From NCBI RefSeq assembly GCF_000202835.1, contig NC_015186.1, positions 3,381,501 to 3,445,500 on the forward strand: DNA of 64,000 nucleotides, in the 5' to 3' direction. The DNA comes from Acidiphilium multivorum AIU301. GTDB lineage: Bacteria > Pseudomonadota > Alphaproteobacteria > Acetobacterales > Acetobacteraceae. Below the pieces are notes generated by a model. The model did no database searches, had not been told where the DNA came from, and was given only the letters and a program-made list of their open reading frames with translations. Below, piece after piece: positions 45,951-54,569 of the stretch. How positions within the stretch are numbered: the first letter of the stretch is position 1; every line of letters begins with the position of its first letter. The position numbers and the translations under genes were made by a program.

Positions 45951-46097
45951 GGACGCCCCTTCCCCTTCGATTACCGCGCGCCTGCCGGCAGCCAGGCGAA
46001 CCTCGATATGACTCGCGCAGATCACCGATTCCGACCAGCAAACGCAGCCGAAATAATAGGTCAGACGTCGTTTCTCGATGTAGGAACACAACGCCAT
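45927..46097 (-). CDS. Small Cys-rich hypothetical protein
   Basis: 56-codon frame reading [12 protein letters not shown], then [17 protein letters not shown] and [17 protein letters not shown]. The spaced cysteines and a His suggest a small metal-binding or zinc-ribbon-like fold, but I do not recognise it. It overlaps the end of arsB on the opposite strand by 24 bp. No clear ribosome-binding site; it may be spurious. Confidence 0.35.
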   Translation of the reverse strand: MALCSYIEKRRLTYYFGCVCWSESVICASHIEVRLAAGRRAVIEGEGASSSVAGGS

Positions 46098-46184
46098 GAT
46101 GGCTTTCCACAGGTGGCACAAACGTGTGTCACATGTGTGGGGCGATATTAAGTGACATCAGCACATTCAATGAGTTGTGAAGCG

Positions 46185-46201
46185 TGGCGTCCCCGGCGGG
46201 A
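46185..46201 (-). other. Displaced tRNA-Arg 3' end (att site)
   Basis: Read on the minus strand this is TCCCGCCGGGGAC-G-CCA: the T-arm end and acceptor strand of tRNA-Arg(CCU), a discriminator G and an encoded CCA. The first 13 bases equal the 3' part of the tRNA gene at 53521-53533. It appears to be the original chromosomal tRNA end, pushed away by an insertion. Confidence 0.65.
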
Positions 46202-46296
46202 CGGGAAGACGTGGCGATCTGAGCTTTAAGAATGCTGCGACATCAGGGGCATACGGGCGTTAACCTGTGTGGGCATGTCTGTATGGTTGTTGTGTT

Positions 46297-46702
46297 ATGG
46301 CACCGATTATAGACAACTGCTGGCTTCCCTTCATTGTCGTTATTACTGCGTTCATCATGTGGCTCCAGCGGCGAGACGGGGCGGCTCGGTCAGGCTAGAG
46401 CCAGCCTGTCCGTGCGGCGATTGCTATCGAACTTCCCTTCCGCATGGTGGCGAGTTTTCGTCTGCTGACACTCGGCCGCTTCAAAATCGTCTCCTTCGGC
46501 GGATATGAGGCCTTGGGCTTCGCAACCAAAATCCTGACGCCTCGCACCGAGGCCACACTGCCGCCAGCCCAGCGGGCGGCAGCAGCCGAGATACGAGCGC
46601 GGAAAGCGGCTCTTATCTGCCCCCGCGCCGCCTCCGCGTGAAGTGGATATCCTGCTCGGCCTGACGGCCGCCTACACAATCGGCACGGCCACACTCATCT
46701 GA
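46297..46702 (+). pseudogene. Decayed small membrane protein
   Basis: A frame from ATG 46297 reads MAPIIDNCWLPFIVV then ITAFIMWLQRRD, a single transmembrane anchor followed by charged residues. It is broken by TAG at 46396-46398, continues in the same frame to 46641, and a likely C-terminal piece (VDILLGLTAAYTIG) continues in another frame to 46702. The intact family is not recognised. Confidence 0.35.
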
Positions 46703-46842
46703 TTCATCGTGTTTCCGTCGCAATACTATATCGATGGCACTGGCCTGCTCATTAGCGCGTAGCCGCTTTATGCCGTCTTCACCCGCCTAGGAGCCTTCGC
46801 GGGCGAGTAAGGCTGACGTGATCTCTGAAACGCGTCGATGGT

Positions 46843-48780
46843 CTACATCCGCGCTGCTTTCGCAGGATTGCAGGAGATCGTGCCGATCTTCAACGGAAGA
46901 GTGAAGCTGCGCCGGTACAGCCACCAGACAGGGCCGAGTTTCACATGCCAGCGCCGCTCGAATCGGCGGATGGCGCAGACATTCAGGCGCTCACGCCGCG
47001 CCAGCGTCGCCAGCGCCCTCGCGTGCAGATAGGCGGCTGTCTCCCGCGCCACGGCTGATGGCGACGGCGGTTGCGCGGGTGGGCCGAAAATCTCGACACT
47101 GCCGACCCTCGCGTCGAGATGCCACCCCGCGCCATTCACAAGGCTTAGGATAGCGCCGGGATTCCGGATCTGGCTTGTTTCGACCAGAATATCCGCAACA
47201 TCGTAGCGTGCGAGAAAGACGCCGAACTCGCGTCTAGGGATCTTCCCGTATTCGCCATTGTATAGCGGCATGATCAGTGGCCATTCGCTGAACGGCCTCG
47301 CTATTCCACCGCCCAGATAGCCCTCGGCGGCCATGCGAAACCGCATGCCGGCGGCATATTGCTCTCCGATATGATTGCCCTGGAACGGTAGGATCAGCAC
47401 CGTGCGTCCCCGCAACGCGGCGTGATCGGCGCTGGCAGTGAATATTCGCGGCAGTTTGACATCGCTCCAGTGCCCGACGACTGCGGGATTGGGTATGCAG
47501 AAGGCCAGCGCGCCGGCGACCAGCGCATATCGCAGCGGCGCGATCGGCCCTGCAACCGGTTTTGCAAGCCACGCCGCCACCGCCAGCGCCACCATCAGAT
47601 CGGCATAGATCATGAAGCGTTGCGGCAGCATGTCATGAACTATCGGCATCCATGACACGAGCTGCCATGGCGCGGGAAACACGCCGTGCCCTGCGACGTG
47701 GATGACCGGCCCTAGCGACAGAACGGCGGCGCCCAGGGCCATCGTCAGCGGCAGGCGGATTTCGGGATCGTCGGTGGTCAGGTAAATGCCGGCGAGCAAC
47801 AGGATGAGCGGGAGCCCGAGATATCCGGCCTCCTCGCTGAAATTGCTCCTGAATGTGCCGGCGATGCCGCGTGCCATGTGACCGAAGGGTAGCGTTACGG
47901 GTGTCGGGATAATGAAATTCAGCAGATCCGTGGACGAAGCCGATGGCGCGGCGATGCTTGTGCTGCCGCCGCCCCCGCCGAACAGCATCTCGATCAGCAA
48001 CGGCGACGCTAGGGCGCCGCCAACGAGAAGCCCGCCGAGGAGCCCGGGGGCCAGTCGCCGCAAGGCGGCACGGGCCTCGGGTTGCTGCCTGTAGATCAAG
48101 CCGAGACTGAGGGCTGCCATGAGCACGGCGCTGGCGGCGATTTCCTGCGAAACGCAGAGCTGAAAGGCAAGCAGAACGCCGATCGCCAGAGCGAGGCCGG
48201 CGGATGGCCATCGCAGTCGCAGCGAGCGAAGCGATGCCCACAGGAGTAGCGGCACGGCTATCGTGAAGTTGAGATTGAGGTGGCCGAGAGACTGGCCCAT
48301 TTCATAGCTGGAAAAGCCGAATATGAGCCCGGCTACGAGGGCGGGGATCGTGCGGCCGGTAAGTTCGCGGGCCGCCCAGAACATCCCCATGCCGGCAAGC
48401 CCTGGCGCGAGCCGCATCAGCCAGTTGTAGGTCGATAAGGCGCCGAACATGGCCGTGAACGGTGCCGCGATGAACCCAAGTGCTGGGATCGACGTCCGCC
48501 AGGCCAGATTCATGCCGGCCGGCGCTGCGACGTAGCGGGTATGGAACAGTGAGAGGTGGTGCGCCCAGGCGAACGGCCACCAGTTCAGGAACCAGATGAA
48601 CCCCTGCGGGTCTTCGCCGTAACCAATATAGGTGAACCCTGCCCCAGATGATGCTGAGCCGAACAGGGACACGCTGATTACTATTAGAAGCGCGGCCGCC
48701 AGCCAGGCTCCTGTAACTCTGAGGTGGCGCAAGGCTCGACGATCCTGTCTAGAAGGTGTGGTGTGGTCGACCGGTGACAC
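46843..48780 (-). CDS. Large multi-spanning membrane protein (GT-C-like)
   Basis: 645 aa with about 11-12 hydrophobic segments in the first ~450 residues and a soluble C-terminal part. GEDPQGFIWFLNWWPFAWAHH near residue 54, with acidic residues in the first loop, and later YLGLPLILLLAG resemble GT-C glycosyltransferases and YfhO-like proteins, which use polyprenyl-phosphate sugars. The family is not certain. The GTG start at 48780 is the only early option seen. It is the main cargo gene of the tRNA-Arg element; G+C is slightly below core. Confidence 0.72.
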   Translation of the reverse strand: MSPVDHTTPSRQDRRALRHLRVTGAWLAAALLIVISVSLFGSASSGAGFTYIGYGEDPQGFIWFLNWWPFAWAHHLSLFHTRYVAAPAGMNLAWRTSIPALGFIAAPFTAMFGALSTYNWLMRLAPGLAGMGMFWAARELTGRTIPALVAGLIFGFSSYEMGQSLGHLNLNFTIAVPLLLWASLRSLRLRWPSAGLALAIGVLLAFQLCVSQEIAASAVLMAALSLGLIYRQQPEARAALRRLAPGLLGGLLVGGALASPLLIEMLFGGGGGSTSIAAPSASSTDLLNFIIPTPVTLPFGHMARGIAGTFRSNFSEEAGYLGLPLILLLAGIYLTTDDPEIRLPLTMALGAAVLSLGPVIHVAGHGVFPAPWQLVSWMPIVHDMLPQRFMIYADLMVALAVAAWLAKPVAGPIAPLRYALVAGALAFCIPNPAVVGHWSDVKLPRIFTASADHAALRGRTVLILPFQGNHIGEQYAAGMRFRMAAEGYLGGGIARPFSEWPLIMPLYNGEYGKIPRREFGVFLARYDVADILVETSQIRNPGAILSLVNGAGWHLDARVGSVEIFGPPAQPPSPSAVARETAAYLHARALATLARRERLNVCAIRRFERRWHVKLGPVWWLYRRSFTLPLKIGTISCNPAKAARM

Positions 48781-49042
48781 GCTCGCTCGAACCTGTCGAT
48801 CCGGAGGCTAGGTCGACGTCGTCATGGGGGCTGTTCGAAGTCATGGCAATATCTTTTTGGCGGCACCGCGCGCTGGCCAATACGGACAGTTGACGTCGAT
48901 CCATCAGCGCAAGAGGCAAATGAACATAACGAGGCGTCTCCGCTGGAAGTGAAGGCGCGGCGGTCTGAAGCCAAGGAATACTGCGCACGCAATCATATCT
49001 GCGTGTTGACCTGCGTGGACAGTGCTGTATGGACATTGCGGA

Positions 49043-49360
49043 ATGGCATCGACCACTGACAAGCGTTGGTTACTCCTTCGTCATAGGACTTGGTGGGTGG
49101 TTCTTGATGTTCCGCGCAAGCTCCGTAGGCAGCTTGGCAAGTCGCGCTTCGCCGCCAGCCTCAAGACCCATGATCTCGCTGTGAACTTCCACTCGCTGCG
49201 GCACTGGTTCATCACGAAGGCACGGCGGAACGCTGACCAAGCGGTTGTCGCCCGCATTGTCGGCCACGCTCAGCAGACCATCACCGACCATGTTTACAAC
49301 CACGGCCCGGGCGATGACGTCGAGCGGCGCTGTGTCGAGGCTGTGCGTCTCCCCGAGTAG
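49043..49360 (+). pseudogene. Internally deleted tyrosine recombinase (integrase)
   Basis: 105-codon frame fusing the two ends of a phage-type integrase. MASTTDKRWLLLRHRTWWVV and VPRKLRRQLGKSRFAASLKTHDL match the N-terminal DUF6538-like arm-binding start. This jumps directly to the catalytic C-terminus: HSLRHWFITKA (HxxR), VARIVGHAQQTIT (GH) and the Tyr of VYNHG. The core-binding domain and first catalytic Arg are missing, about 250-300 residues by family norm, so it cannot recombine DNA. Confidence 0.8.
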
Positions 49361-49490
49361 CCCGGCGGCGGCCTCAGAGGCCCGCTCAGCGGCTCTAGCG
49401 TCTCACCGCAAAACCACACCACCGCAGAGCTACACCGGCCTCAGCGAGCTTATACGGCCTCGCATGAACTTGTGTGGCACTGCGCTGCCC
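49358..49490. repeat. Integrase-tail repeat, copy 1
   Basis: Starts at the stop of the deleted integrase and is matched by 53074-53203. It contains the perfect palindrome GGCCTCAGAGGCC (49370-49382) and ends CAGCGAGCTTATACG plus AACTTGTGTGGC. The palindrome may be the integrase gene's terminator. Confidence 0.75.
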
Positions 49491-49801
49491 CGGGCGGCGG
49501 CGGACGACAACCCATGACCTGCCGCCAGCTCATCCAGCCGCGTCACGACCGCTGGAAGCTCACGACAAAGCCGCGCCGATGCGGCCCCTGCGCTCACTTT
49601 CCCATTAAAGTCCTCCTACAGAAGAAGCCGCCGCCAAGTATACCCTAAGCATACTCTAGAAGACTACTGAAAGACTGCTGCTAGACCTCCCAAAGCCTAC
49701 CTCATGACCCCTGCATGATTACCTTAGGGCCATATTTACCGTAGATCATACCCCATTGATATTGCACTGAGACCTGTGAGACTACTTGAAGACCCTGCTA
49801 G
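49491..49801. other. AT-rich non-coding DNA before IS1380 element
   Basis: No gene. 49600-49800 is clearly AT-rich with short near-repeats around AGACTACTGAAAGACTGCTG and GAGACTACTTGAAGACC. GACCCT before the IS and AGGGTC after it would form a palindrome once the IS is removed. Function unknown. Confidence 0.4.
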
Positions 49802-51448
49802 CCCGGATTTCTCACGCGGGTATCTGACGAGACGGCCGGCGCCGATGATATTGGCAGTCGACGGCGTCTGAAGCGGCTATGCGAGCGATCTCGGCGTGGC
49901 GCGGGCGAGCGTGGCCTACGCCGGGTTTGGTGGCGTGATTTCTGGGGATGGCGGCTTGCGATGTCTGGGTCGTGTCAGGCGCCGGCGTTTCCGAGCAAGG
50001 CGTGGGCGATGCTGAATTCGTATTGCCAGGGATGGGCTGAAGCCATTGCGATGCGGATGCGCCGGACACTGCATGTTACCTGGGCACCGATCTTGAGCAG
50101 CTTCAGGCGGATCGTGCCACATGTGGCCTGGGCGAACTGGGTGTGGACCAGGCCGATCCGGCGCAGTGCGCAGAGCAGGACATAGGCCATCGAGGCGAAC
50201 CAGAGGCGCAGCTGATTGGCGCGCATGGTGGCGGCCGAGGTGCGGTCGGCGAACAGGTCGAGCTGGCACTCCTTGATCCGGTTCTCCATCTCGCCACGGG
50301 CGCAGTAGATCGCCTCGTAGAGATATTGGCCGGCGACCTCCGCGGGCTTGAGCGAGGTGACGATGAAGCGGGGATTGGCCTCGCCCTGGGTCCATTCCGC
50401 CTTGCCGATCACACGCCGGGGACGATCCCAGCTCTCCAGCGTCTGCCAGATGAAGTCGCGGAACCGGCGGGCCGGCCTGCCGGTCGCGGTGCTCTCGGCC
50501 TCGGCAGCGGCGAGTTCAGCGCCGATTTCCGCGACCAGGCGCGGGTTACGCGCGAGGCCGAAGACGTAGTCGACGCGGTTGGCCTCGCACCAGCTCATCA
50601 GGGTGTCGCGGCAGAAGCCGGAATCCCCGCGGAGCAAAATCCGCACGCGCGGCCAGCGCCGGCGGATCTGGCGGACGATCCGCGCGATCTCCTCGACGGC
50701 GCCGGCGGCAGCGTCGATGTTCGATCGCCGCAGTTTGGCCGCCAGCAGGTGCCGGCCGCAGAAGACGTAGAGCGGCAGATAGCAGAAGCAGTCGTAATAG
50801 CCGTGGAAGAACCGCCCCTCCTGGTGGCCGTGCAGGGGATCGTCGGTGGCGTCGAGATCGAGTGTGATCTGCGCCGGCGGCTTGCGATGGGCGTCGAGGA
50901 ACAGATCGACGAACAGCGCCTCGATGGCCGCCGGGTCATGGCTGATCCGGTGATACCGCGTGGCATCAGCGCGGCTCAGCTCCAGCCGGTTCAGCGTCGA
51001 CTTGCCGGCCAGCGGTGCGCAGCCCGCACGCCGTGCCGCGAGCTTGCCGGCGAGGACGGCGAGCACCGGGTCATGGCGTAGTTGGTCATGATCGATCAGG
51101 TCCTCATAGCCGAGCGCGATGCCAACCACGCGCTGCAGCAGGAGTGTGCGCACGTCGTGCTCAATGTGATCGGGGGAGCGCCGGTCGGTGAAACAGGCGG
51201 CGAAGCGCTCGGTCAGCCGGATCGCCCGATCGGTCGCACCGAGCAGCAGCGCGCCGGCATCCGAGGTGATCGCACCGCCATCGAAACCGGCGACCACGAC
51301 GCGACCGGAAACCTCTCCAAATTCAAACTTTTCCGCACTACACTCTGTCGGCATCGGGGCGCTCCTCTGCTTCGCGAAATTCCTTTGTTGCAGAAGAACT
51401 TTCGCCGATTCAGAGCCCCGATGCACCTAACCCCGTGAGAAATCCGGG
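49802..51448 (-). mobile_element. Complete IS1380-family insertion sequence
   Basis: 1647-bp element with a single transposase gene. Terminal inverted repeats: CCCGGATTTCTCACG at the left (49802-49816) and its complement CGTGAGAAATCCGGG at the right (51434-51448). CTAG flanks both ends (49798-49801 and 51449-51452), a 4-bp target duplication. It appears intact and possibly active. Confidence 0.9.
49975..51354 (-). CDS. IS1380-family transposase
   Basis: 459-aa DDE transposase. The family start MPTECSAEKFEFGEV, then VVAGFDGGAITSDAGALLL, LDLDATDDPLHGHQEG (Asp), VRILLRGDSGFCRDTLM (Asp) and the late YCARGEMENRIKECQLDLFADRTS block carrying the Glu. ATG 51354 has AGGAG upstream; the frame is open to 51426, but that extension lacks family similarity. 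Full length. Confidence 0.94.
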   Translation of the reverse strand: MPTECSAEKFEFGEVSGRVVVAGFDGGAITSDAGALLLGATDRAIRLTERFAACFTDRRSPDHIEHDVRTLLLQRVVGIALGYEDLIDHDQLRHDPVLAVLAGKLAARRAGCAPLAGKSTLNRLELSRADATRYHRISHDPAAIEALFVDLFLDAHRKPPAQITLDLDATDDPLHGHQEGRFFHGYYDCFCYLPLYVFCGRHLLAAKLRRSNIDAAAGAVEEIARIVRQIRRRWPRVRILLRGDSGFCRDTLMSWCEANRVDYVFGLARNPRLVAEIGAELAAAEAESTATGRPARRFRDFIWQTLESWDRPRRVIGKAEWTQGEANPRFIVTSLKPAEVAGQYLYEAIYCARGEMENRIKECQLDLFADRTSAATMRANQLRLWFASMAYVLLCALRRIGLVHTQFAQATCGTIRLKLLKIGAQVTCSVRRIRIAMASAHPWQYEFSIAHALLGNAGA

Positions 51449-51522
51449 CTAGGGTCTGTGCATGCCCCTTCAAGCCTACTCAGCGCCCTGCCCATAGCCC
51501 AGCCTCAGCCCGTGCGTGTCTG

Positions 51523-51879
51523 CTAGGCATCCCGCAGGGCCTCACGCCTTGTCCGGTGAACACGCTCCAGCGCTTCCAGCAGCGTTGCCGCGACCACGCA
51601 ACCACCCGCGCCGCCGTTGTCGCCCGCATCGAATACGCCCCAGCTACCATCGTCGTGCAATTCTATCAGCCAGCGCTCGGGAACGTAGTCGTCGTCGAGG
51701 GACTGCGAAGGGACGTCGAGGACTGCGAGGTAGTCGAAACCATCGCCGCTCTGTCGCGTCATGGGCAGCCCAAGCCCGTTGGCCAGCTCAAAAGCTCGCC
51801 GCCGGATCAGCTCCGGCATCAGCACCGCATCCGCCGCTCCTGATTTTTTGTCTTCAATCACCTCTACCGTATACGACAT
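51523..51879 (-). CDS. Hypothetical protein, accessory element
   Basis: 118 aa, soluble and acidic, starting MSYTVEVIEDKKSG, with ELANGLGLPMTRQSGDGF and a Gly/Asp-rich FDAGDNGGAGG segment. AGGAAA precedes the ATG, supporting expression. No domain recognised. It sits 48 bp downstream of the serine recombinase gene on the same strand, so it may be cotranscribed. Confidence 0.65.
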   Translation of the reverse strand: MSYTVEVIEDKKSGAADAVLMPELIRRRAFELANGLGLPMTRQSGDGFDYLAVLDVPSQSLDDDYVPERWLIELHDDGSWGVFDAGDNGGAGGCVVAATLLEALERVHRTRREALRDA

Positions 51880-51927
51880 ATTTCCTGTCCTATCTCGTCG
51901 TTGTCTGTGCTGCCGTCACGACGCCGC

Positions 51928-52593
51928 CTAGTGCGCTGCTCGTCTCTCAATGACCCGCTTGACGCTCATGGCGGCCCAGCGACCGCCTCGTGCCGTCCTG
52001 ATCTGTCGTTCGTTGAGCTGCTCCGCAATGGCCCCAAGGCTCAGCCCCTGCGCTTGCATGGCCTCGATAGTCGGCCCAACGCGCTCCGCGAACGCATCAG
52101 CGCGCCGCATCGCGGCGGCTGTGCCAAGCCGGTTGTCGACATTCGGGCCGCCCCGGTAGCCGCCTAGCACGGTCCCGCGAGCCTTTGCCGCTGCCAGCGC
52201 TGCCTTGGTGCGCGCTGAGATCATCCGCCGCTCCTCATCCGCCACCACAGCCATGATGCCGATGGTCAGGCGGTTCGCGTGTGGCATGTCGACTGCTACG
52301 AACTCGACACCCGCCTTCTCCAGTCCCAACAGGAAACCCGCATCTCGGCTGAGCCGGTCGAGCTTGGCTATCAGGAGCCGCGCCCCGGTCAACCGGCATG
52401 CCTGAAAGGCCGCAGCCAGTTGCGGCCTGTCGGCATTCTTGCCGCTCTCGACCTCGACGAACTCGTCCAGCAGCTCACGAGCTGCTGCGCTGAGGTAGCC
52501 CGCGATGGCACTGCGCTGCGCCTCCAGCCCAAGGCCGCTTTGCCCCTGCCGCGCCGTTGAAACCCTCAGATACGCTACGAACCGCTCGACCAT
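51928..52593 (-). CDS. Serine recombinase (resolvase family)
   Basis: 221-aa small serine recombinase. The catalytic domain has VAYLRVST with nucleophile Ser12, LIAKLDRLSRD (conserved Arg residues) and IMAVVADEERRMISARTKAAL; a C-terminal helix-turn-helix follows (GLSLGAIAEQLNERQIRTARGG). ATG 52593 has GAGGG upstream; a GTG at 52605 is possible. It may act as an invertase or resolvase of the element. Confidence 0.93.
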   Translation of the reverse strand: MVERFVAYLRVSTARQGQSGLGLEAQRSAIAGYLSAAARELLDEFVEVESGKNADRPQLAAAFQACRLTGARLLIAKLDRLSRDAGFLLGLEKAGVEFVAVDMPHANRLTIGIMAVVADEERRMISARTKAALAAAKARGTVLGGYRGGPNVDNRLGTAAAMRRADAFAERVGPTIEAMQAQGLSLGAIAEQLNERQIRTARGGRWAAMSVKRVIERRAAH

Positions 52594-53073
52594 TGCCACC
52601 CTCACAAATCACTCAACCGACGTTGCCTGACTTGTGACACGCCCAGCGCGGCTTGACCCGAGTCATTCGGGAATCGCCGGGATTCCCAAAGTGCATGACT
52701 CAGCCCCGCGTCTGGCACGCTTCGTGACGCGCACGACCATGACGACAACCATGCACCACGACGACACAGCGCGCTCATCGCGGCAATGTCGTTCACGTCA
52801 TTCGATTTCGATTTAAACAGCGCCATTTGATTCGTGCGGTTGTGTCGCAGATTTCGCGATGATTCACGTTTTGATTCGCGACGACGAACGCGGCACCACC
52901 GGGTGTCATTGTTGGTCACTTCGCAAACACTGCTAAAGGTTGTTGCTGTTGTTTATCCCTGTGCGTCCCCGCGTTCAGCGGGATGCGCCGCCGGATTTCC
53001 TGACCCCCGGGGTGTCCTGCGGCCACGCTGGAAAGCCCCCCACCGTGATCGAGAACCGCATGCCGACCCCGGG
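52594..53073. other. Non-coding DNA upstream of serine recombinase
   Basis: No supported gene. The stretch 52800-52900 has repeated GATTC/TTCGCG words that could be recombination or regulatory sites. A 105-codon minus-strand frame here is Arg/Ser-rich and without motifs. Confidence 0.4.
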
Positions 53074-53203
53074 TAGCCCGGCGGCGGCCTCAGAGGCCCG
53101 CTGAGCGGCCTCAGCGTCTCCCCGCACAAAACAGCACCACTGGAGGGCTACACCGGCTCCAGCGAGTTTATACGTCGTCGCGTCAACTTGTGCGGCGCTG
53201 CAC
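53074..53203. repeat. Integrase-tail repeat, copy 2
   Basis: Matches 49358-49490 over about 130 bp with scattered differences. It has the same GGCCTCAGAGGCC palindrome (53086-53098), GGCTACACCGGCTCCAGCGA and the AACTTGTGCGGC end, but no integrase coding sequence before it. Confidence 0.75.
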
Positions 53204-53228
53204 CGCGTCGAGACTGCGCGACCGCCCG

Positions 53229-53294
53229 CCCGGCGGCGGCCTCAGAGGCCCGCTGAGCGGCCCCAGCGTCTCCTCGCACCGGCCTCAATGAGCG
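53229..53294. repeat. Integrase-tail repeat, copy 3 (shortened)
   Basis: Third copy, with the palindrome at 53238-53250 and the flanking CGCTGAGCGGCC, but with an internal deletion before CCGGCCTCAATGAGCG. It lies directly after copy 2. Confidence 0.7.
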
Positions 53295-53519
53295 CATGCT
53301 CCACCGCGTCCCCGTATCAGCCTCTGCCCGGCTTGCCCGGCGCATCCCCACGACCGCCCGCCGACCCCGAAGCGTTCCGGCCAGCATGCCGCACCGGTGC
53401 GCGGTGACGACGCCGGAAACCTGTATGGGCAGCTGTGTGGCCGCTTGTATGGGCATTTCGGAAACGGATCGAAATATATCTCATTATTTCAATCGTTTAG
53501 TCGCATCGTGAAAAAGGTA

Positions 53520-53593
53520 TGTCCCCGGCGGGATTCGAACCCACGGCCCCAGGATTAGGAATCCTGTGCTCTATCCGGCTGAGCTACGGAGAC
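53520..53593 (-). tRNA. tRNA-Arg (anticodon CCU), CCA not encoded
   Basis: 74-nt cloverleaf on the minus strand. Acceptor GTCTCCG/CGGGGAC; D arm GCTC...GAGC; anticodon stem AGGAT/ATCCT-type pairing with loop centre CCT; T arm CGTGG-GTTCGAA-TCCCGC region. The gene ends in discriminator A followed by TACCTTTTT, so CCA is not encoded and a T-run terminator follows at once. An apparent second 3' end with CCA lies at 46185-46201. Confidence 0.95.
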
Positions 53594-53628
53594 AACCTGT
53601 TCTTATATAGTTCAAACCGGCTACAACG

Positions 53629-54342
53629 TCACGCCGCGTCGCTCACCGGTTGGTTGAGGCGGTATCCACCGCCCTCGGTGATCAGCAGTCGGGCATGGGC
53701 TGGCTCGGGCTCGATCTTCTGGCGCAGCCGGTAGACATGCGTCTCCAGGGTATGAGTGGTGACAGCGGCGTTGTAGCCCCACACCTCGTTCAGCAGGACC
53801 TGTCTGCCAACCGATTTCCCGCCCGCGCGGTAGAGGAATTTCAGGATTGCAGCCTCCTTGTCGGTCAGGCGAATCCGTCTGTTCTGTGACGGTTCGTGCA
53901 GCAACTTCATCGCGGGGCGGAATGTGTACGGCCCGATCTGGAGGACTGCGTCCTCGCTGCTTTCAAAGTTGCGGAGATGAGCGCGCAGCCGGGCCATCAG
54001 CTCAGCGAGGCGGAAAGGCTTGGCGACATAGTCGTTCGCCCCTGAATCGAGCCCTCGCACCACATCCTGCTCAGCCGCGGACCCGGTCAGCATGATGATC
54101 GGAACCTTGATTCCCTCCTCACGCAACCGTGCGCAGAAGCTGCGCCCGTCGCCGTCGGGCAGGCTTACGTCAAGGATGATGGCATCAAACCGTTGCTCGG
54201 CCGAAGCAATCATTCGTTCGGCTTCAACAATCGAGCCGGCCTCGCTCGGCGCGAACTCGTCTTCAGCCCGCAATTGCTCGCAGAGCGTCGAACGCAATGC
54301 CAGATCATCATCGACGACCAGGATCGGGTGAACGTTCGCCAT
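53629..54342 (-). CDS. OmpR-family response regulator
   Basis: 237 aa: receiver domain (about residues 5-118) with acidic pocket DDD, phosphoacceptor Asp58 (ILDVSLPDGDG) and Lys in VAKPF, then an OmpR winged helix (RLTDKEAAILKFLYRAGGK, VWGYNAAVTTHTLETHVYRLRQK, GGGYRL). No sensor kinase is adjacent. ATG 54342 fits better than 54351, which is too close to its GAGGAA. Confidence 0.95.
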   Translation of the reverse strand: MANVHPILVVDDDLALRSTLCEQLRAEDEFAPSEAGSIVEAERMIASAEQRFDAIILDVSLPDGDGRSFCARLREEGIKVPIIMLTGSAAEQDVVRGLDSGANDYVAKPFRLAELMARLRAHLRNFESSEDAVLQIGPYTFRPAMKLLHEPSQNRRIRLTDKEAAILKFLYRAGGKSVGRQVLLNEVWGYNAAVTTHTLETHVYRLRQKIEPEPAHARLLITEGGGYRLNQPVSDAA

Positions 54343-54569
54343 GTATCCCATTTCCTCGAATTCTCCGTTCCAAGCCCGGCACTGCTGCCGCACCAGGGAG
54401 TTTGCCGCTCTTTCCTATAGTTCAAAAGGTCCGATTCGCAGACCTTTCATTATAAATCTTCCATGATCTCGCTCACATGCGCGTGAAAACGCCGCAATCT
54501 TCGTGCAATGTCGGAAAATGGCCGGCGATATGGCGCAACAGACGGGTTCCATCTTATATCTGTACGACC

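Larger units (their letters stand above)
46189..53533. mobile_element. Decayed integrative element in tRNA-Arg(CCU)
   Basis: A region of about 7.3 kb between two copies of the 13-base core GTCCCCGGCGGGA (46189-46201 and 53521-53533, the latter inside the tRNA). It carries a large membrane protein, a deleted tyrosine recombinase, an IS1380-family element, a serine recombinase and three copies of an integrase-tail repeat. No complete tRNA-targeting integrase remains, so it is probably immobile without help. Confidence 0.6.

Noticed and set aside
52602-52919. 105-codon minus-strand frame upstream of the serine recombinase
   Set aside because: Arg/Ser-rich, without motif or ribosome-binding site; it overlaps the recombinase start region.
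53074-53294. Repeat array considered as CRISPR
   Set aside because: Only three long, unequal copies with different internal deletions, no regular spacers and no cas genes.
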